A stretch of DNA of 64,000 bases from Roseovarius sp. S88 (GTDB taxonomy: Bacteria > Pseudomonadota > Alphaproteobacteria > Rhodobacterales > Rhodobacteraceae), in NCBI RefSeq assembly GCF_037023735.1, contig NZ_CP146069.1, forward strand, positions 1,715,501 to 1,779,500. Direction: 5' to 3'. Position 1 is the first letter of the stretch. Every line of letters begins with the position of its first letter. The notes beneath the pieces were generated by a model, which worked only from the letters and a program-made list of their open reading frames with translations, had not been told where the DNA came from and ran no database searches. The position numbers and the translations under genes were made by a program. Shown piece by piece: positions 1-7,918 of the stretch.

Positions 1-51
1 AAAGTCTGCGAGATATGACTTTCGTAGTTCACGCGGTCGATCAACTGGGCG

Positions 52-1173
52 TCATACCAGCGTCAGGTAATGTTGGGTCTCGCAGTCATTGAAACTTCCG
101 TTCACCTTTTGCTTGCCATGAACGGTCTTTGCGACATCCGGGGCGCTCATCGCCCGCATAAGCGCACTGTAATTCACCCCCATCTTCATCTCGGACCCAA
201 CGGGCACGGCAGTTTTCCCTGTATCGACCACGGTGTGGTCGCAAGTCGCACCGATGAGTATGATTCCTGAGGGAAACTTAAGGCCGCTTGTTTCGGTATC
301 TTGCTGCCCGACAGCAAGGACAGTTCGGGCTCGCAGGTCATCACTCCGAACCAATTTCAACATCCCACGCTCCGGAGCAATTGACGCAGGTGGTATTGAG
401 CTTGGCTTGTCCCTGGCTTCGATCACCTCGGCAAAAAGGGCAAAGGCGTCCGTATGAAGGCCGGCTATCGGATGCCCTGTCACGGGGTCGGTGCCCAATA
501 GGATCGCCTCACCCAGGCGGAGGTTGTTGACCCGCCCGGTTGAACCTTCACCAAGCGCCCATGGCAAATTGGCCGAGCCACCTCCTGACACAAGCTCGAC
601 AAAAGGTCCGCAAGCGCCTTCGACTTGGTCGGCCAGTCTCGAGAGCATGGCCATGTCGCCGCCCGTCGGTGCCGCGTTGCCCATGCAGGCAAAATTCGCA
701 GCGATGCCTTTGAGCGCGACACCAGGTGTTGCGATGACGCGAGCGGCGCACTCGTTGAGGTTCTCCGGCAAAATGCCTTCGCGCATATCCCCCATTTCAG
801 CCAATAAGATAACATCGTGCGAGGTACCCAGTTTCTTTGCGGCGGCGCCAAGCTTCCGGATTGTGTCCATCTCCGTGTTGTAGCTCGCGTCACAATGCTG
901 GATTGCGTCTTCCATCTCGCTAAGTAGCGGCGCGCGGATCATCGAAATTGGGCAATTGATCCCTGCGATCCGCATCCGAACGACATTTGCGATGCGTGCG
1001 TCGGCCAGACCGACAACGCCACCGTCCAGCATCGCCCTGGCTATGTCAGGATGCCCGCACACTGCCTTGGTTACACCGGTGACCGAGAGTCCACGGGCGC
1101 CAAGACGACGGACGAGACATCGCGCGTTTGCCTGGATCTTGCCCAGATCAATCTCCACACGCGGCGTGGTCAT
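52..1173 (-). CDS. PLP-dependent alanine racemase-like protein (fold type III, YhfX-like)
   Basis: The 373-residue product has the N-terminal alanine-racemase barrel pattern: an early EIDLGKI segment and a PLP lysine at about residue 36 in VTGVTKAVCGH, which is the pattern of YhfX/ornithine-racemase-like proteins. It probably racemises or binds a free amino acid in the cytoplasm. The ATG at 1173 overlaps the stop of the upstream DUF1611 gene by four bases (ATGA), so the two are translationally coupled. The frame is open further upstream, but that part is antisense-like sequence inside the DUF1611 gene and I exclude it. Substrate is unknown. Confidence 0.85.
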   Translation of the reverse strand: MTTPRVEIDLGKIQANARCLVRRLGARGLSVTGVTKAVCGHPDIARAMLDGGVVGLADARIANVVRMRIAGINCPISMIRAPLLSEMEDAIQHCDASYNTEMDTIRKLGAAAKKLGTSHDVILLAEMGDMREGILPENLNECAARVIATPGVALKGIAANFACMGNAAPTGGDMAMLSRLADQVEGACGPFVELVSGGGSANLPWALGEGSTGRVNNLRLGEAILLGTDPVTGHPIAGLHTDAFALFAEVIEARDKPSSIPPASIAPERGMLKLVRSDDLRARTVLAVGQQDTETSGLKFPSGIILIGATCDHTVVDTGKTAVPVGSEMKMGVNYSALMRAMSAPDVAKTVHGKQKVNGSFNDCETQHYLTLV

Positions 1174-2369
1174 TCCGCGGCCACGAGAGGCACGGGCCGC
1201 AACTGTGGAAAGGCGGTCAGGACCATGTCGGTCAGGTGCACCTCCGGCCGGGTCAGCGCGTCCGTCACCGGAACTCCGAGATCGCGTGAAAGACTGTCGA
1301 TTGCACGATCGACCTCGGCGTCCGTCATCGTTTCGTGATTGATTGTGACACCAATCACCTGTGTGTCTGCAAAAGCTTCGATGAGGGCGATTTCGCTTTT
1401 CGGCTCGGGCATTGGCATGGTGGGAAAGTCGCAGCGGTGGGCACGCTTGGGCGCATGTTGAAGAACGACAGCATGCGGCTGGCTGCCGCGAAGAATGAAC
1501 GCCGATGTGCAAAAAGCCGGATGGCTGAGCGCGCCTTGTCCTTCGATCAGGATGACGTCTGGTTCGTCGCCGTGAGACGCCGCGACAATCACGCGTTCAA
1601 GTTCCCCGCAGCAAAACTGCGGTGGCACGGCGTCCATGGCAATCCCGTATTTCGCGCCCTGCATGAGCCCCGTCTGGCCGGTGCCAACGAGAACCGTCTT
1701 GATGCCACGCGCGTTCAACACCTTGGCCAGAACGGTCGCTGTCGTCCGCTTGCCAATTGCACAATCCGTTCCCAGTACGGCGATGCGGATTGCCTTCACC
1801 TTGGACACGCGTCCATCAAACAGGCGCATATCCTTGCTTGGTCGGGGTTTACGGATATCGCGGATCGTCACGTTGGCTGCGTGAGCAGCGCTCGAGATCT
1901 CGGGATCATCACCAAGGTATTCGTGCAGACCGCTGACGATGTTCATGCCGAGAGCGATTGCATCCAGCACAACCTCTCGATCTGTAGGTGACATCCTCCC
2001 TGTAGAGGGGGCCATCCCATAGATCAATGTGTCGGGGATTTGCGCCGCTCCTGTAACAGCAGCCTCGAGGTCTTCAACAATGGGGATGGCGTTACTCACA
2101 TTGTCCAGCACCTGCCCGCTGTCGCGCCCTTCAAGTCTGCTGTCTATGACCGAAAGAATGCGGTAGGCTTGGCTGTGACGGACAAGCCCATTTGCGGTCT
2201 TCCCGTCGACTTGCCCGAAGTTCCCTTCACAATAGACAACCGCTGTGGGCACCCAGTTTGTTATAGCTTTTCTGCCGCAAGTTCGACGGGATGCGGATAC
2301 GTCAGGTGGGTCTTGCGGGCCTATCACTGACAGCCTGGCCGTCAGGTTTTCTGCATTTTCCGATTCCAT
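1170..2369 (-). CDS. DUF1611 family protein (DgcN-like D-amino acid N-acetyltransferase family)
   Basis: A 399-residue DUF1611 protein with an N-terminal Rossmann-like part and a P-loop-like GTDCAIGKRTT at residues 200-210, typical of the family. DUF1611 includes DgcN, a D-glutamate N-acetyltransferase described from marine bacteria, where it works with the enolase-type racemase DgcA. Here the partner is instead the PLP-type racemase immediately downstream (four-base overlap). An AAAGGAA ribosome site precedes the ATG at 2369. I infer a role in D-amino acid metabolism; the exact substrate cannot be read from sequence. Confidence 0.75.
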   Translation of the reverse strand: MESENAENLTARLSVIGPQDPPDVSASRRTCGRKAITNWVPTAVVYCEGNFGQVDGKTANGLVRHSQAYRILSVIDSRLEGRDSGQVLDNVSNAIPIVEDLEAAVTGAAQIPDTLIYGMAPSTGRMSPTDREVVLDAIALGMNIVSGLHEYLGDDPEISSAAHAANVTIRDIRKPRPSKDMRLFDGRVSKVKAIRIAVLGTDCAIGKRTTATVLAKVLNARGIKTVLVGTGQTGLMQGAKYGIAMDAVPPQFCCGELERVIVAASHGDEPDVILIEGQGALSHPAFCTSAFILRGSQPHAVVLQHAPKRAHRCDFPTMPMPEPKSEIALIEAFADTQVIGVTINHETMTDAEVDRAIDSLSRDLGVPVTDALTRPEVHLTDMVLTAFPQLRPVPLVAAE

Positions 2370-2464
2370 GATTATTCCTTTACAAAGCGGGCCCGTCGGG
2401 TCCGATCAAAAGATGAGTTCGGAAGGAACGCCGCATTTCAGTCTGGATTGCGCGCGTTAGTCGT

Positions 2465-3289
2465 TCAGGACGCAACCCCCCGCGATCGCTGAAAATTCCT
2501 ATGGCACTCCCACCGGTTTCCCGATCGGTCGAGATGCGCATTTTCAGGGAGGTCAATCGCTGTGCAGCCATCGTCAGACTGTGCAAAGCCGCGATTACAC
2601 TTCCAGCCTGGGCCATAGCTTGCATCGTAGAAATAGGCATTCTCCGGAACGACGACAGCCTCACAGGTATCTTCGCGTTCGAAGTAACCCCGCTCACATG
2701 TCCATGGCTGTCCGTACCCAGCTCCGTTCAGAAAGGCATTCTCGGGAACGGCAATAGCAATGCATGTGTCGCCTTCGATCTCATAACCCCGATTACATAG
2801 CCAGACAGACCCATATACATTGTCGGCCAGATAAGCGTTTGGAGGCAGATCGATCTCTAGGCAAAGATCGTCAACCTTCATGTAACCACGAAGGCAGTTC
2901 CATCTCTTCCCGGACGGGTCGAGATATCCGCCATCGGGCACAACGACCTCAAGACACGTCTCGTCATCGACCTCCTGAAACCCGTGCAAACACTCCCAGC
3001 CTGCGCCATAGGTTCGGTTGGTGGCATAGGCGTTCTGCGGGACGATGATGGTTAGGCAGGTATCACCGTCACGCCGGTATCCACGATCACACTCCCATCC
3101 CTCGCCATAGCTTTTGGGCCGCGCATTCGCGGGCATCGGGGCCGATTGAGATTGGGCGAAAGACGGCGATCCGATCGCGATGAACGCGACAATGGCGACC
3201 GCAAGGAATTCCGTGAAAAACACTGTGGCGAGCACGCCTAAGGTGCTCTTGGACGAAACAGGCGACAGTTTGAGGTCATTACGATGCAT
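2465..3289 (-). CDS. Secreted Cys-repeat protein, C-terminus altered by a G-run frameshift
   Basis: The N-terminus has a long hydrophobic segment ending in SPSFAQ, a likely signal peptide or anchor. The rest is seven copies of a roughly 38-residue unit built on YGxGWxCxRGYxxxxDTC followed by a VPxNAY-type linker, with two cysteines per unit, suggesting disulfide-bonded periplasmic repeats. In the last repeat the frame breaks at a run of six G on the coding strand (plus-strand C at 2476-2481). With seven G the repeat would end in RGGC and a short tail, stopping at 2457, restoring the second cysteine. The start at 3289 overlaps the upstream gene by 11 bases. No known function. Confidence 0.7.
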   Translation of the reverse strand: MHRNDLKLSPVSSKSTLGVLATVFFTEFLAVAIVAFIAIGSPSFAQSQSAPMPANARPKSYGEGWECDRGYRRDGDTCLTIIVPQNAYATNRTYGAGWECLHGFQEVDDETCLEVVVPDGGYLDPSGKRWNCLRGYMKVDDLCLEIDLPPNAYLADNVYGSVWLCNRGYEIEGDTCIAIAVPENAFLNGAGYGQPWTCERGYFEREDTCEAVVVPENAYFYDASYGPGWKCNRGFAQSDDGCTAIDLPENAHLDRSGNRWECHRNFQRSRGVAS

Positions 3290-3632
3290 CAAGGTCGAGA
3301 CCTTCGATGCAAGCCTGCGCCAGATCGCGGTTCGGGCCATCTGATCCGGGCATCGTTGCCCAACCGGTTTCCATCACAGCGTCGCGCCGCTTGAATGACG
3401 ACGCCTCACGGATCGTAACCAGCTTTGCAATGCGTTCATTGTCAGTGCGGGACATGTCAAGGCAGAAGGGCACGAGCGCTGCGATAACGCTGTCCTCCGC
3501 CATCTCACTCGCCATCTTCTCGGCGCTGCTTCCGGTCACCCATCCTCCCCACGAGAATCCAACGATGCCGACAAACGCCGCGCCAAGGAGCGCGCCGTAG
3601 ATGCCGGGTTTCAGCCATTCGGGTGTGGTCAT
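3279..3632 (-). CDS. Small membrane-anchored protein of unknown function
   Basis: A 117-residue product with one N-terminal membrane segment (about residues 11-35, glycine and alanine rich) and a soluble C-terminal part containing a single-cysteine region around VPFCLDMS. It is the middle gene of a three-gene minus-strand operon: its ATG overlaps the upstream stop by four bases and its end overlaps the Cys-repeat gene. It resembles small uncharacterised proteins of Rhizobiales and Rhodobacterales by general look only. Function unknown; probably works with its two neighbours in the envelope. Confidence 0.7.
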   Translation of the reverse strand: MTTPEWLKPGIYGALLGAAFVGIVGFSWGGWVTGSSAEKMASEMAEDSVIAALVPFCLDMSRTDNERIAKLVTIREASSFKRRDAVMETGWATMPGSDGPNRDLAQACIEGLDLDAS

Positions 3633-4003
3633 TTCGTGTCCTCCAGCGGGGAAAGCGCCGCTTCGCTGTCATTGGTGGTTTCGGAGAGGGCCCGATCACA
3701 TGCGATGGCATGTTCGAGCTCCTCCTTTGTGGTCATTTGCATCGTCGTTTGTCCCGCATGGCTCCCGCGCCCCCGGATCATCAGGTATGTCGCGGTGCGC
3801 CGGTAAGCCTCGAAGCTGAGGCCTTGTATAAGCTCTTCTTCGACAAGGATTTCATATGTGCCGGGCGGAAGCTCTAGCTGGCTGTAGCCGATCGTGAAGT
3901 CGTTTGAAAACGTCACCGTTGATCTGGTCGAACGCGTGAACAACCCGGGTCTCCATTGAAAAGATGTTGGACTTTCCGCCGTCGCCATCGTGGCAAACGT
4001 CAA
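3629..4003 (-). CDS. Conserved hypothetical protein, first gene of a three-gene operon
   Basis: A 124-residue soluble protein with a beta-rich middle (TVTFSNDFTIG, LPPGTYEILVEEELIQGL) and an acidic tail. The TTG at 4003 has a GAGG site eight bases upstream; an ATG five codons later (3988) is an alternative start without a clear ribosome site. It overlaps the next gene by ATGA, so the three genes 4003 to 2465 are one unit. I do not recognise a named family; the beta-rich segment could be a binding domain. Confidence 0.65.
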   Translation of the reverse strand: MTFATMATAESPTSFQWRPGLFTRSTRSTVTFSNDFTIGYSQLELPPGTYEILVEEELIQGLSFEAYRRTATYLMIRGRGSHAGQTTMQMTTKEELEHAIACDRALSETTNDSEAALSPLEDTK

Positions 4004-4184
4004 AAAGAATACCTCGCCAAGGCAAGGCTGCTAAGTGCACATTATCCGAGCCCATGCGGGGCGATGCTGATCGAGGTTAGCCCCCGCCGGGTTCTTTGCT
4101 GTCAGGGTGGTAGGTAAAGCCGTTCCGCGGTTTCAGACACCTCCGTGCAAGTCTTAGCATCAGTCTCACGCCGAAAGGAAACCA

Positions 4185-4601
4185 GTGTCCGCCTCAGACG
4201 TACTTCACCCGGATGGCAGTGACTACGATGCCTTTCTTTTTGCGGAAGTGGGCGAGGACAGAACCGGTGCGGCCGTTACGGTCTTGTCAGCGCTCGCGCG
4301 CCTTGACCTGGAACCATGGACCGAGGCGCGTGAGCTCTCACAATTGTGCCCGGATGACGCGCAAGTCCGACTGACGACGCATTTTGAAGCGATAACCGAC
4401 ATTCCGGCGCTGGCGCTGGCTAGCGAGAGCAGAGCAGCAAAGCTGCTGTCATTGTTGCCGAAGCGCGCACCGCTTCGTGATACGAAATCACTCGAAACAG
4501 GCACCATCAGTTTTCCAAAGCTTTCGATGTCTTGGACAATGATGGCCTTCATAGGCGTCGTGGTTCTAACATGGTTCTTCTATCTGGCTCAAACGGGCTA
4601 A
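4185..4601 (+). CDS. C-terminally membrane-anchored hypothetical protein
   Basis: A 138-residue product starting at GTG, preceded by GAAAGGAAA. Residues 1-110 are soluble and residues about 115-134 (MAFIGVVVLTWFFYLAQ) form a single C-terminal membrane segment, so the protein is probably tail-anchored in the inner membrane. It is divergent from the three-gene operon at 2465-4003. No domain recognised. Confidence 0.65.
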   Translation: MSASDVLHPDGSDYDAFLFAEVGEDRTGAAVTVLSALARLDLEPWTEARELSQLCPDDAQVRLTTHFEAITDIPALALASESRAAKLLSLLPKRAPLRDTKSLETGTISFPKLSMSWTMMAFIGVVVLTWFFYLAQTG

Positions 4602-4771
4602 CCCATGTCAGTGCGGCGACGCAGAGAATCCGGAAAGATGAACCTGTCCACCGCAAGTTAAGGTGGCATTTCCCGAGTATCTCAGAGGCGCGGGAAACAT
4701 GTAGTGCATTCCTTCGTACTGTATGTTCCTTGCGCCTCTTTTCCTCGGACCGTCCAGGAAAGGGCAATTCC

Positions 4772-4972
4772 ATGAGTGAAGAAAACCAAACCCAGGAAAA
4801 CCAGACCGTGAAACACATGGCCTCGGTCAAGGCTGCATGGGACAAGGCGCCAGAAGGCCCCAAGAAGGCCGCAGCGCTAAAGCACTATCAGGCCGCTGAA
4901 AAGGCCCATGAAGCCGAAAACGACGAAGAGGCACACAACGAACTCAAGCAGGCAAGCCGCGCATTGGTGTAA
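4772..4972 (+). CDS. Small highly charged helical protein (66 aa)
   Basis: The ATG at 4772 follows an AGGAAAGGG ribosome site. The product is rich in Glu, Lys, Ala and Gln with no hydrophobic segment, and reads as one long helix (KAAALKHYQAAEKAHEAEND). Longer readings of the same frame from further upstream have no ribosome site. Small charged proteins of this kind are common in the group but unstudied. It ends just before a hairpin shared with the convergent Crp-type gene. Confidence 0.65.
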   Translation: MSEENQTQENQTVKHMASVKAAWDKAPEGPKKAAALKHYQAAEKAHEAENDEEAHNELKQASRALV

Positions 4973-5000
4973 TGTCAGTAACTGTGAAAAGACTGCAGGG

Positions 5001-5025
5001 CCGCCCAAAGCCTGACTTGGGGCGG
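5001..5025. terminator. Hairpin between convergent genes
   Basis: CCGCCCAAAG at 5001-5010 pairs with CTTGGGGCGG at 5016-5025 with one mismatch and a five-base loop. It lies between the end of the small charged protein gene and the end of the Crp-like regulator gene, so it may serve both strands. There is no long T run on either side. Confidence 0.5.
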
Positions 5026-5030
5026 TCGTT

Positions 5031-5765
5031 TCACGGCAAAAGAGGTCGTGACTGATCGAGATAAGCCGGATCGAAATCCGCCAATGCAACCAGTCCCTCG
5101 TAGTCATCGAACGTAACAAGCCCGCTCTGAAACGTGACGAGCCCGCCTTCGCGGAGCTTGCGAAGGACGCGGTTAACGTGGATGGCGCTTAACCCCAACG
5201 CATCAGCCAGATGATACTGCGTGAGCGGGCAGGCATAGCCTTGCCGACTTCCCATACCGACGAGGGACAGTCTCACGCCAAGCTCCAGCAGGAAATGCGC
5301 CATGCGTGCATCCGCATCGCGCCGCCCCAACCCAACCAGATGCTCGACAACCATCGCCTCATCCCGCGACACGGCCCAGAGAATGGCCGTAGCCAGCCGG
5401 GGTGTCTCTGCAAAGGCTTGCAGAAGATCGCTCCCCAGGACTTCCGCAGCTTCGATCTCGACGATTGGCTCAATCCCATGATCGGACGTGTGCAAAAGCA
5501 CGCTGCGCAGCCCCAGAAAATCCCCCGGTATCTGGAAATCAACGATCTGCCGCGTCCCGTCAGCCTGTATCTTGTAAGAAACGACCCAGCCCGCCGCCAG
5601 GATGTATGCTGCCTGTTCGGATTGGCCCTGGTGAACCAAGTCGCGCCCAGCAGAGAAAGATTTCCTCCGTTGGTGCAAACGCTCAAGAACGGCCAGCTCA
5701 GTCTCCGACAGTGCAACAAACGCGGAGAGCTTTTGGGTGAGTGGACTGGCTTTGATGTTCATCAT
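5031..5765 (-). CDS. Crp/Fnr family transcriptional regulator
   Basis: A 244-residue regulator with a cyclic-nucleotide-binding fold in the first ~130 residues and a C-terminal winged helix (LTQYHLADALGLSAIHVNRVLRKLREGG). It lacks the N-terminal cysteine cluster of oxygen-sensing FNR proteins, so it probably does not carry an Fe-S cluster. Two adjacent ATG codons (5765 and 5762) follow a GGAGGG site; either can be the start. Longer upstream readings lack support. The effector is unknown; no partner gene is visible. Confidence 0.85.
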   Translation of the reverse strand: MMNIKASPLTQKLSAFVALSETELAVLERLHQRRKSFSAGRDLVHQGQSEQAAYILAAGWVVSYKIQADGTRQIVDFQIPGDFLGLRSVLLHTSDHGIEPIVEIEAAEVLGSDLLQAFAETPRLATAILWAVSRDEAMVVEHLVGLGRRDADARMAHFLLELGVRLSLVGMGSRQGYACPLTQYHLADALGLSAIHVNRVLRKLREGGLVTFQSGLVTFDDYEGLVALADFDPAYLDQSRPLLP

Positions 5766-5912
5766 CGGTCCCTCCCGAACCGGCTCGTACTCATGGAAGA
5801 ATTCGGCGCCGACACTGCTTTCGATCAGTACGGGATACCAAACTCTTTGTGAATTTAGGGCGATCAAGACCCAACCCGGTCGCAAAACAACGAACGAAAG
5901 AGGAATGCCCCG

Positions 5913-6149
5913 ATGTCAGAGCAACGAGACGCCGCAGGCATGGCCGCCCTTTCGATTTGCGAGGCGCTCCTACTTGCCCTGCAAGATCGCAATCTACTGC
6001 CGGAACGCGAGATCGTGGGGGTTCTTCGGGATGCGGCTGCGACCCACGAGAATGCTCAAGACCCGGAGGACGAGCGCAAATTGCATGGGGCAGCCGCCAA
6101 ACTGATCAACGAGATCATCATTGGCGGCAACCTATCGCAACGCTCGTAA
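5913..6149 (+). CDS. Small conserved hypothetical protein (78 aa)
   Basis: The ATG at 5913 has a GAAAGAGGAA ribosome site. The product is helical and amphipathic, with SICEALLLALQDRNLLPEREIVGVLRDAAATH as its core, and no membrane segment or cysteine cluster. It is divergent from the Crp-like gene and may share its promoter region. I recognise it only as a type of small protein seen in Rhodobacteraceae; function unknown. Confidence 0.7.
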   Translation: MSEQRDAAGMAALSICEALLLALQDRNLLPEREIVGVLRDAAATHENAQDPEDERKLHGAAAKLINEIIIGGNLSQRS

Positions 6150-6203
6150 CGCCGACCCTCTTACGCTGGATATGAGCGAAGCCTAAATGCTCAATCGCGC
6201 CTC

Positions 6204-6338
6204 TCAACTCGTTTTCAGATCTGTCGATTCGGTCTTTGATTCAGGAGGCTGTTCTATTGCACTCCGCAACTGCTTGTCTTTTTCTTGAGAGGCCTTTTTG
6301 TCGGCGGCCTCTTTCTTCGCCAAGTCGTTGAACGACAT
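6204..6338 (-). CDS. Small charged protein (44 aa) beginning MSFNDLAKKEA
   Basis: ATG at 6338 is preceded on the minus strand by AAGGAAAG with five-base spacing, and the frame runs 44 codons to TGA at 6204. The product is lysine and glutamate rich after a short MSFNDLAKK start, with a proline and serine tail, and no hydrophobic segment. The good ribosome site and compositional match to other small proteins here support it; a longer ORF in another frame of the same region has no ribosome site and is rich in Trp, Cys and Arg. Function unknown. Confidence 0.55.
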   Translation of the reverse strand: MSFNDLAKKEAADKKASQEKDKQLRSAIEQPPESKTESTDLKTS

Positions 6339-6594
6339 TCTGGCTTTCCTTTTCTGGCTGCCAGGGTATCCAGCAGCTTGTGATCTTTAGGGGATAGAAG
6401 CTCCTTTGGCAAAGGAAATACTGGCGATTAGTTAGCCCGCACCTTGTAACATTGCCAGGAAACCACCACATACAACTTGCTACTGAACTCCATTCGACCC
6501 TCTGTTTTCCTTTACCGGCTCACAGCGCTAGACACTGTTGTGAGAAGCCGGGTTGCCGCATGTCGCGGGCAGCGATTAATCAAGGAAAATTCAC
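6339..6594 (+). other. Untranslated region and leader upstream of cspA
   Basis: About 250 bases without a supported gene. Its downstream part is probably the cspA leader: CTCACA at 6519-6524 can pair with TGTGAG at 6539-6544. Long structured leaders are usual for cold-shock genes; whether this one acts as a thermosensor is inference. Confidence 0.35.
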
Positions 6595-6801
6595 ATGGCC
6601 AATGGCACAGTGAAATGGTTCAACGCCACCAAAGGCTTCGGCTTCATTGCACCTGACACAGGAGGCAAGGATGTGTTCTTGCACATCTCCGCCCTCGAGA
6701 AGTCGGGGATGACTACTTTGAAAGACGATCAAAAGGTGACCTTCGATGTCGAGGCCGGCCGCGACGGCCGCGAAAGCGCAACCAACATCGCGCTTGCCTG
6801 A
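6595..6801 (+). CDS. cspA: Cold-shock domain protein, CspA family
   Basis: A 68-residue single cold-shock domain with both RNA-binding motifs, KGFGFI (RNP1) and VFLHIS (RNP2), and the usual length of the family. It should bind single-stranded RNA and DNA as an RNA chaperone. An AAGGAAAA site precedes the ATG. It is followed after a strong hairpin by a fatty acid desaturase gene only 39 bases downstream, on the same strand. Confidence 0.95.
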   Translation: MANGTVKWFNATKGFGFIAPDTGGKDVFLHISALEKSGMTTLKDDQKVTFDVEAGRDGRESATNIALA

Positions 6802-6811
6802 ACAATGCAAC

Positions 6812-6834
6812 GGGGCGCTCCTACGGAGCGCCCC
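6812..6834 (+). terminator. Perfect 10-bp hairpin between cspA and desaturase
   Basis: GGGGCGCTCC at 6812-6821 and GGAGCGCCCC at 6825-6834 form a perfect stem with a TAC loop. There is no T run, and the next gene starts seven bases later, so it may weaken rather than stop transcription, or protect the cspA 3' end. Confidence 0.6.
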
Positions 6835-6840
6835 ATCGCC

Positions 6841-7869
6841 ATGAGAAAGCCATCCAAAACGACCCAACCGGAACGAGACGCCCTGGAATGGACGCGCCTT
6901 ATGGCGCGATACCGCACACCGAACACGGCCCGAAGCCTTTTAGAGCTGTTTGTCACGGTTACGCCGTTTGTCGCGATTTGGGCAGTGGCCTGGTGGATGC
7001 TGTCGGTCAGCACCGTGCTGGCCGTCATTTTGGCATTGGGAAACGCGGCCTTCCTGGTCCGTCTTTTCATGATCCAGCACGATTGTGGCCACGGGTCCTT
7101 GTTTCGCAGTCGGAGCGCGTGCGACTGGTTGGGACGTGCAATAGGCGTGGTGACGCTGACGCCCTATGATGTCTGGCGCGAAACCCACTCGATCCACCAT
7201 GCGACAACCGGCAATCTGGACCGTCGGGGCATTGGCGATCTGCCGACGATGACTGTCAGAGAATATCGGGAAAAGGGGTGGATCGGCCAGAGCTTGTACC
7301 GCCTTGTCCGCAATCCGGTCTTCCTGTTCGGGGTCGTGCCATTTTATACCTTCTTCATCCAGAACCGGCTGCCGGTCGGTTTGATGCGATCAGGCTGGCA
7401 CTATTGGCTGAGCGCGCTCGCGACAAATGCAGCTATCGCCGCTGTCCTGGCAACGCTCGTCTGGTTCGGCGGTTGGCATGTACTGGTGTTCGTGTTTCTT
7501 CCGACGATGTTTCTCGCGGCGATGACCGGCATGTGGCTCTTTTACATTCAGCACCAATTCGAGGAAACCAGCTGGCAACGCGACGAGGATTGGAACATTC
7601 ATGAAGCAGCGCTGGAGGGTAGTTCACACTATGCGCTGCCCGGCATTCTGCGCTGGATCACCGGGAATATCGGCGTCCACCACGTTCATCACCTGGCGAG
7701 CCGAATCCCATTCTACCGTCTTCCCGAAGTCCTGCGCGACCATGACGCTCTCGCCAATGTCCGGCGTCTCACCTTCCGTGACAGCCTGCGCTGCGCAATG
7801 CTGGCGCTTTGGGATGAAAAGGGCCGACGGCTGGTCTCCTTCGCCGAAGCACGGCGGCTGACCCCGTAA
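6841..7869 (+). CDS. Membrane fatty acid desaturase
   Basis: A 342-residue integral membrane desaturase with the three histidine boxes: HDCGH at 80-84, HSIHH at 116-120 and a C-terminal HHVHH near residue 275. The boxes bind the di-iron centre that inserts a double bond in an acyl chain. Hydrophobic segments lie at about 38-60 and 60-78 and in the middle (around 160-220). The ATG at 6841 is used because the bases before it form the cspA hairpin. The placement next to cspA suggests a joint role in membrane adaptation to cold; regiospecificity is unknown. Confidence 0.85.
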   Translation: MRKPSKTTQPERDALEWTRLMARYRTPNTARSLLELFVTVTPFVAIWAVAWWMLSVSTVLAVILALGNAAFLVRLFMIQHDCGHGSLFRSRSACDWLGRAIGVVTLTPYDVWRETHSIHHATTGNLDRRGIGDLPTMTVREYREKGWIGQSLYRLVRNPVFLFGVVPFYTFFIQNRLPVGLMRSGWHYWLSALATNAAIAAVLATLVWFGGWHVLVFVFLPTMFLAAMTGMWLFYIQHQFEETSWQRDEDWNIHEAALEGSSHYALPGILRWITGNIGVHHVHHLASRIPFYRLPEVLRDHDALANVRRLTFRDSLRCAMLALWDEKGRRLVSFAEARRLTP

Positions 7870-7918
7870 GGCGGTCACATCGACACGCGAAACTCAATAA
7901 TCCAGAAAAGGGTTCCCC

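Noticed and set aside
1335..1991. 218-codon plus-strand ORF
   Set aside because: Antisense of the DUF1611 gene; no ribosome site or family.
6241..6471. 76-codon minus-strand ORF upstream of cspA
   Set aside because: No ribosome site and Trp/Cys-rich composition; the 44-codon ORF in another frame of the same region is better supported.
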